Made by a program: the position numbers and the translations under genes. Positions 60,074 through 64,000 of a DNA stretch of 64,000 nucleotides are shown in pieces; within the stretch, counting starts at the first letter, position 1, and every line of letters begins with the position of its first letter. Source of the stretch: an uncultured Bacteroidales bacterium (GTDB lineage Bacteria > Bacteroidota > Bacteroidia > Bacteroidales > Bacteroidaceae); contig CACZJU010000016.1 in NCBI GenBank assembly GCA_902781515.1, positions 21,042-85,041 of the forward strand, read 5' to 3'. Under the pieces are notes generated by a model, which was not told the origin of the DNA, did no database searches, and saw nothing but the letters and a program-made list of their open reading frames with translations.

Positions 60074-62404
60074 TTATTGAACTCGACCAGTGCCTCTGCA
60101 GGCATTGCACGACAATTTTCCACTTCCTGCACAGCGATTACAGTTTGTTCTAGTTGTTTTCTTTCCTGCCGACGTTGCTGCTATGCCGGAAAAGAATCCG
60201 ACTCCCTTACAGGAAGAGCATTCAACTCGTCCCGTACCATTGCAGCGATTGCATTTTTGAGGGGTGGCTGATTTTTGTGGGTTATTGTTCGAGCGAGATG
60301 AGGTTGTTGTGCTGCTGCGGGAACTGCTTCGTGCGGTGGTCTGTGAAGCGGAACTTGTTGTTGTCTCCCCCCTGGAGGTTGTTGTCGTTTGTCTGGGAGT
60401 CGTTCTCGCTGTTTGTGTTACAGGTGTTCTCTGAGAAGAATTTCTGTTGGAATGGGTATTGTATGTTGGAGCATTGATAATAACAACTGGTTGGTAGTTT
60501 TGCCTCGTCGTGCCAGTGTTTGTGCTTGCGCTGGCAGGTCTATTGGGATTATTCTGTTGCGCAGGACATTTTTCAGGCAGGTAGGCATAGATGTACGAAG
60601 GATTCGTACCTCTGTTGGTGCTTATGTTTTGAAGATAATACAAATCACTGAGAGATAAATTATTAAGCTTAACAGGATTGTCTGGTATTACCAATTCTAT
60701 TAAGTTATCGCAGTCCCCAAAAATAAAATTGCCCAAAGAGGATACAGAATTGGGGATGACAACCTGCTTCAATGCCTTGGAACCATGGAACGCAAAACTA
60801 TTGATATGGGTAACACTTGAAGGTATATTATAGTATATGCTGGCTTTGGCAGGCGGATATACCAACAGTGTGTCGGCATTCTTCGTAAACAGCACTCCGT
60901 CAATCGATTTATACCATTTGTTATTTTCATTCACGTCAACTGCTGTCAGATTATAACACATATAGAAAGAACCATCCACAATTTTTTCCACAGTCTCAGG
61001 TATATCCACGCGTTGCAAGTTCTTGCAGTTACTAAAGGCATTACTCTCAATAGTTTTTAGTCCATTGGGTAAAGTTATGGCTGCCAAGGCATTGCACTCA
61101 TTGAAAGCACGATCTCCTATAGTCGTCAGACCATTGGAAAGCGTGACACTCGTCAGACCCGTACAACCTCGGAACACATAACCATCTAATAATTTCACAC
61201 CTCCGGGAATGGTAATTTCTTTCAGCCTTTTGCAGTATTCAAAAGCATTGTTCCCAATGGATGTCACACTGGAAGGAATCGATATTCTTTCGAGGCTACT
61301 GCAACTGCTGAAGGCATTTTTTCCGATACTAGTAACGGTATTGGGGATGACGACACCCGTCAATCTGCTACAGCCTTTGAAACAGGCTTCGTCGATAGCA
61401 GTTGTACCCTCTTTGATGCGACATGATGTGATGTCCTCTGACACTGCTTTATGTGCCACAGTCCCTACATAAACAATGTTTTCTGTGTTGTCGTTGTTTG
61501 CATCCCACCAAGGAGATCCTTCAAAGGCATCTTTTTCAATATTAGCAACAGGTGCTTCCATATTCACCTCACTCAAGTTCTTGCACCCCTTGAAAGCCGC
61601 ATTGCCTATGTGAGTGACAGACTTGGGTATTTTGATACTCTTTAGATTCATTCCTATGAACGCATACTTTCCTATTGCTGTGACTGAAGTGGGCACTATC
61701 GTAGTTTGACATCCAGCAATTATGGTGTTTGTAGCCGTTTCGATGATAGCGTTGCAGTTCTCCCTGCTGTCATAGACTCTGTTGCCGCTCTCCACCACGA
61801 TTCTTGTCAGTCCCCTACAGCCGAAAAATGGATGTGTTCCTATCTTCGTTACAGCGCTGGGTATATACATAGAAGTTAGGCTGGAGCAGCCGTAGAACGC
61901 ACTATTGCCAATCGAAGTCACGGAATTGGGGATAGTGATGTTAGTCAGGCCAGTACACTCATAAAATGTATAATTTTCAATGACAGTCACGGAATTTGGA
62001 ATAGTGATTTTCGTAAGGCCCGTACAACCCGAAAACGCAGAACTCCCGATCTCTGTCACGGAATTAGGGATGACGACCTCTTTTAGGTTCACACAGTTTT
62101 TGAAAGCATCCCTTCCTATCCTTGTGACTCTGTAAGTCTTTCCTTTATGCTTTATTGTTTCCGGTATCCTGATAAAGCCAGAATACGAGTCCGATGAAAT
62201 ATTATTGCTCGAACTACGTACACTACTATTGGTAACTACCACCTCATCCGTTTCCTTCATCTTCTTTCCATTCTTCTCCTTTTTGATATAATACTCTATC
62301 AATTTCGAGCCACACCACTCGTAGAAACTTTGGGCATAAGTCTCACTGCCACAAAAAGCCAGCAGCACAAGAAGAATAATGAAGGCTCTGAGTCTTGTTT
62401 TCAT
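60074..62404 (-). CDS. Secreted BspA-like leucine-rich-repeat protein with DnaJ-type zinc motifs
   Basis: 776 residues from the ATG at 62404 (an ATG 12 bases upstream is possible). Signal peptide about 1-25 (ending ETYAQ). About 20 LRR_5 units of Treponema/BspA type run from about 70 to 590 (FSGCTGLTKITIPNSVTVI and similar). A Ser/Thr-rich low-complexity linker follows (about 630-700), then four CxxCxGxG motifs at the C-terminus (CNRCNGTG, CSSCKGVG, CNRCAGSG, CNACRGTG), as in the DnaJ zinc domain. BspA-like proteins bind host matrix or other bacteria; a zinc part at the end of a secreted one is unusual. Confidence 0.88.
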   Translation of the reverse strand: MKTRLRAFIILLVLLAFCGSETYAQSFYEWCGSKLIEYYIKKEKNGKKMKETDEVVVTNSSVRSSSNNISSDSYSGFIRIPETIKHKGKTYRVTRIGRDAFKNCVNLKEVVIPNSVTEIGSSAFSGCTGLTKITIPNSVTVIENYTFYECTGLTNITIPNSVTSIGNSAFYGCSSLTSMYIPSAVTKIGTHPFFGCRGLTRIVVESGNRVYDSRENCNAIIETATNTIIAGCQTTIVPTSVTAIGKYAFIGMNLKSIKIPKSVTHIGNAAFKGCKNLSEVNMEAPVANIEKDAFEGSPWWDANNDNTENIVYVGTVAHKAVSEDITSCRIKEGTTAIDEACFKGCSRLTGVVIPNTVTSIGKNAFSSCSSLERISIPSSVTSIGNNAFEYCKRLKEITIPGGVKLLDGYVFRGCTGLTSVTLSNGLTTIGDRAFNECNALAAITLPNGLKTIESNAFSNCKNLQRVDIPETVEKIVDGSFYMCYNLTAVDVNENNKWYKSIDGVLFTKNADTLLVYPPAKASIYYNIPSSVTHINSFAFHGSKALKQVVIPNSVSSLGNFIFGDCDNLIELVIPDNPVKLNNLSLSDLYYLQNISTNRGTNPSYIYAYLPEKCPAQQNNPNRPASASTNTGTTRQNYQPVVIINAPTYNTHSNRNSSQRTPVTQTARTTPRQTTTTSRGETTTSSASQTTARSSSRSSTTTSSRSNNNPQKSATPQKCNRCNGTGRVECSSCKGVGFFSGIAATSAGKKTTRTNCNRCAGSGKLSCNACRGTGRVQ

Positions 62405-62434
62405 AATTCCATGCATTTCAGATGTTTATGCCGA

Positions 62435-62465
62435 CAAATATACATATTTATATTTAACGCGCAAA
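62435..62465 (-). promoter_or_regulatory. Promoter of the leucine-rich-repeat gene
   Basis: TATATTTG (62435-62442) follows TTTG (62462-62465) after 19 nt on the minus strand. Confidence 0.65.
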
Positions 62466-62522
62466 AAAATAGCCACAAAGTTTAAGGGTATTCCACCACA
62501 CCTCTCCTCCTCTCCCCCGAAG

Positions 62523-62630
62523 CCTTACTATCCCTCCGCCGCTAAGGTCTATACCTTATTGGCGTAAGACCTGCGTCTTGTTGCGCTAAGGTCTAGGTCT
62601 TGTATGAATTGTTCTTAACCCTGAAAAAAC
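62523..62630. repeat. Direct repeat copy 1 with three phased palindromes
   Basis: About 107 bp nearly identical to 63504-63610. Inside, palindromes are centred at about 62550.5, 62572.5 and 62594.5, exactly 22 bp apart (TAAGGT/ACCTTA, AAGAC/GTCTT and a degenerate AAGG-CTAG unit), with connectors TTGGCGTA and TTGCGCTA. Confidence 0.85.
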
Positions 62631-62725
62631 TTGTCTTCATATAAACCCTAACATACTAACATCGTTTATCTCCAATGCCGATGAATAAAGGACTGAGGAC
62701 ATGCTGCCCAAAAGTCAAATCCTAA

Positions 62726-62766
62726 CATGAACTATAACACAAACTCTAACACAAACTCTAACAAGC
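62726..62766. repeat. CTAACACAAA repeat
   Basis: Words of the type AACTCTAACACA repeat about three times at a 14-bp spacing in the non-coding stretch 62405-62953. Besides this, the direct repeat at 62523 and the possible frame at 62795, I see nothing there. Confidence 0.6.
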
Positions 62767-62794
62767 CGAAGGTTGCAGAATATATCGTCATAGA

Positions 62795-62953
62795 TTATCC
62801 TTTATTCATTTTTGCAGGCAGAATCCTATCCACTATGACAAAAGGATAGTCCGTATGATAAACATATATCCATTTTCGGTTGTGCGAAATCATACGACGA
62901 GCCTCCGGATGAATCTTACGCAAGGTTCTGGAGGTCGTGCGACCATAACAACC
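62795..62953 (-). pseudogene. Possible small coding remnant after the gene at 62954
   Basis: Directly after the TGA of the 66-residue gene, the same frame stays open for 52 more codons. It ends in a plausible protein-like stretch (WIYVYHTDYPFVIVDRILPA) with no start codon near its beginning; the first ATG leaves only 32 residues. It may be the worn-down end of a partner gene or of a longer protein. Family not recognised. Confidence 0.25.
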
Positions 62954-63154
62954 TCATAGATTTGCATAATCCGCGTGTACCTGAGATATCAACTCGTCGA
63001 AATACTCGTCAACGGAAACCGTGCTCGCCATCACGCGCTCCCTCGTAGACGTGTCCTTAGCTGGTACACGATAAACATCTTGTGCAGCGTATGAAACAGC
63101 AGGCTCTGCCACCACTGTGTTTTCATCCTGCACCTTTGGATACTTTTTACTCAT
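62954..63154 (-). CDS. Small acidic protein, unknown function
   Basis: 66 residues, no membrane segment. The C-terminal half (TRERVMASTVSVDEYFDELI) looks like a folded helix pair; the first half is low in structure. From memory, similar short proteins are frequent in Prevotella, but I cannot name a family. A promoter with both boxes at 63180-63210 supports expression. Confidence 0.6.
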   Translation of the reverse strand: MSKKYPKVQDENTVVAEPAVSYAAQDVYRVPAKDTSTRERVMASTVSVDEYFDELISQVHADYANL

Positions 63155-63179
63155 ACCTCTTTATTGTTATTTCACGTTG

Positions 63180-63210
63180 CAAAGATACGATTAAGTGAAA
63201 ACAGAACAAA
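63180..63210 (-). promoter_or_regulatory. Promoter of the small gene at 62954
   Basis: A perfect TATCTTTG (63180-63187) follows TTTG (63207-63210) after 19 nt on the minus strand. Confidence 0.65.
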
Positions 63211-63333
63211 ATAAATCTCGTTTATTTTTTATGTCGAACGCCAGTATTTTCGACCGAAAGTCAGATATACAAATATGTGAGAATAAAAACAAGATAAAGG
63301 CAAAAACATGTTTGATACGAAAACAAATACAAA

Positions 63334-63366
63334 GACAGACCCGCTGGGAAGTGGGCCTGTCCTTTT
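63334..63366. terminator. Hairpin, possible terminator
   Basis: GACAG-A-CCCGC pairs with GTGGG-C-CTGTC (one mismatch) and is followed by CTTTTATATT. No gene ends close to it on either strand, so its role is unclear. Confidence 0.35.
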
Positions 63367-63430
63367 ATATTGTGATTATATGGAGTGGGAGGTGTTAGAA
63401 CTTAAAGAGGATGTGGTCGGCACTCAATTG

Positions 63431-63487
63431 CAATTCCTTTCCCCGACAAATGGCGTCGCGACATCAACGCTTACGAAGGCCTCTAAT
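63431..63487 (+). pseudogene. Remnant of the thioesterase 3' end
   Basis: In frame this reads IPFPDKWRRDINAYEGL and a stop, against IPFPDEWRRDIIAYEGL and a stop at the end of the thioesterase gene at 59648. Only the last ~57 bases are present; no upstream coding part is recognisable. Confidence 0.75.
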
Positions 63488-63503
63488 CTTCCCCCACTCC
63501 AAT

Positions 63504-63610
63504 CCTTACTATTCCTCCGCCGCTAAGGTCTATACCTTATTGGCGTAAGACCTGCGTCTTGTTGCGATAAGGTCTAGGTCTTGTGAGGATTGTTCTTAAC
63601 CATGAAAAAC
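63504..63610. repeat. Direct repeat copy 2 with three phased palindromes
   Basis: Second copy of the 107-bp unit of 62523-62630, starting 17 bp after the thioesterase remnant. The palindromes and the 22-bp pitch are conserved. Confidence 0.85.
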
Positions 63611-63684
63611 ACGCATTGCGAAGAAACAGGTAACTTACTACCTTAACAGGCGTTGAGCCCAGTATTCATCGGGCTTGGAATGGA

Positions 63685-63842
63685 GGTACCTGTATCTGCA
63701 ACAGGTACCTGACAGGTACCTCAAACCTCACACACCAAGTTACCTGATAAGGTACCTGTTAGTGACCTGTTAGGCAAACAGGTACCTCGCAACGAGGCCT
63801 TTATTCATCGTGGCTCAAAAGCGGTTGGGGTACCTGGGTACC
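63685..63842. repeat. Cluster of AGGTACCTG palindromes
   Basis: GGTACC occurs seven times in 158 bp (63685, 63704, 63715, 63751, 63781, 63829 and 63837), mostly inside CAGGTACCTG-like words. Spacing is irregular (8-48 bp). No open frame is supported in 63155-64000; this stretch holds the promoter at 63180, the hairpin at 63334, the thioesterase remnant and repeats. Confidence 0.8.
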
Positions 63843-63887
63843 TGTTTTTACATATTCTTTTATTTTCAGGCATAACAGATAAATATC

Positions 63888-64000
63888 GCTCCAGCTTGCT
63901 GGCTTGCGTAATATAATGGAGCAAGTAATCGGCTTGCCGCTTGCGTCGCTCGAACTTGTTCGCTTGCGTAGCTTGTCGGAGCAAGAATATAATGGAGCAA
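63888..64000. repeat. CTTGC/GCAAG repeat cluster running off the window
   Basis: Words GCTTGCG and AATATAATGGAGCAA recur (the latter at about 63910 and 63986), with short palindromes CCAGCTTGCTGG (63891-63902) and CGAACTTGTTCG (63951-63962). The cluster is cut by the window end. Confidence 0.65.

Noticed and set aside
62405-64000. Insertion sequence or integron
   Set aside because: No transposase or integrase frame was found on either strand. The repeats lack terminal inverted repeats around a coding unit.

Overview
The window looks like chromosomal DNA of a Prevotella-like member of the Bacteroidales. The evidence is a complete Bat (aerotolerance) operon, Bacteroidota-type promoters (-7 box TAnnTTTG, often with TTTG 19-20 nt upstream), a BspA-like leucine-rich-repeat protein, DUF4301 and DPP-IV family proteins, and the gene order thrS-infC-rpmI-rplT. 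I see no rRNA, transposase, integrase, phage module, cas gene or plasmid replication gene.

Layout. 28-9819 (minus): one long operon, moxR, DUF58, a membrane protein, batA, batB, batC, batD, batE, then PAP2 and HD phosphohydrolases. 10069-13528 (minus): translation genes thrS, infC, rpmI, rplT. 13612-17166 (minus): SPOR lipoprotein, ruvX, def and a TPR protein. 17378-18903 (plus): YtxH, a holin-like membrane protein, a small protein and greA, followed by a repeat-rich gap. 19333-28695: DUF4301 (minus), then relA, an S9 peptidase and mutS2 (plus), then an unknown protein (minus). 28871-37564 (plus): oxidoreductase, pepT, an S4 RNA-binding protein, a very large secreted protein and dnaG. 37570-46099: a nitroreductase (minus), then a free-standing ribonucleotide-reductase tail, folB, ettA, a TSCPD protein and a row of small metabolic or unknown genes (plus). 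46142-49793: tRNA-Glu, tRNA-Ser, an FtsX-type permease, an aminotransferase, a rubrerythrin and tRNA-Gly. 49815-60073: nadE, HU, aldose epimerase, rarA, glycosyltransferase, glnS, TPR proteins, ribH and a thioesterase. 60074-64000: the BspA-like protein, one small gene, and about 1.4 kb of non-coding DNA dominated by repeats.

The genes are mostly housekeeping. The unusual content is in the repeats. Three places (19085-19233, 41661-41762, and the paired copies at 62543-62602 and 63525-63584) carry rows of short palindromes at a 22-23 bp pitch. The palindrome arms differ from unit to unit but stay complementary, and the connecting 8-mers at two of the loci are similar. A second class, short tandem repeats of mostly 7 or 8 bp, sits at many gene junctions. 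The same words also encode the hydrophobic cores of at least five signal peptides. Other points of interest are a RelA that has lost its hydrolase half, a stand-alone ribonucleotide-reductase tail with a stand-alone TSCPD protein nearby, a secreted leucine-rich-repeat protein ending in DnaJ-type zinc motifs, a duplicated 3' end of the thioesterase gene, and a recurrent GC-rich hairpin followed by an AT-rich stretch.
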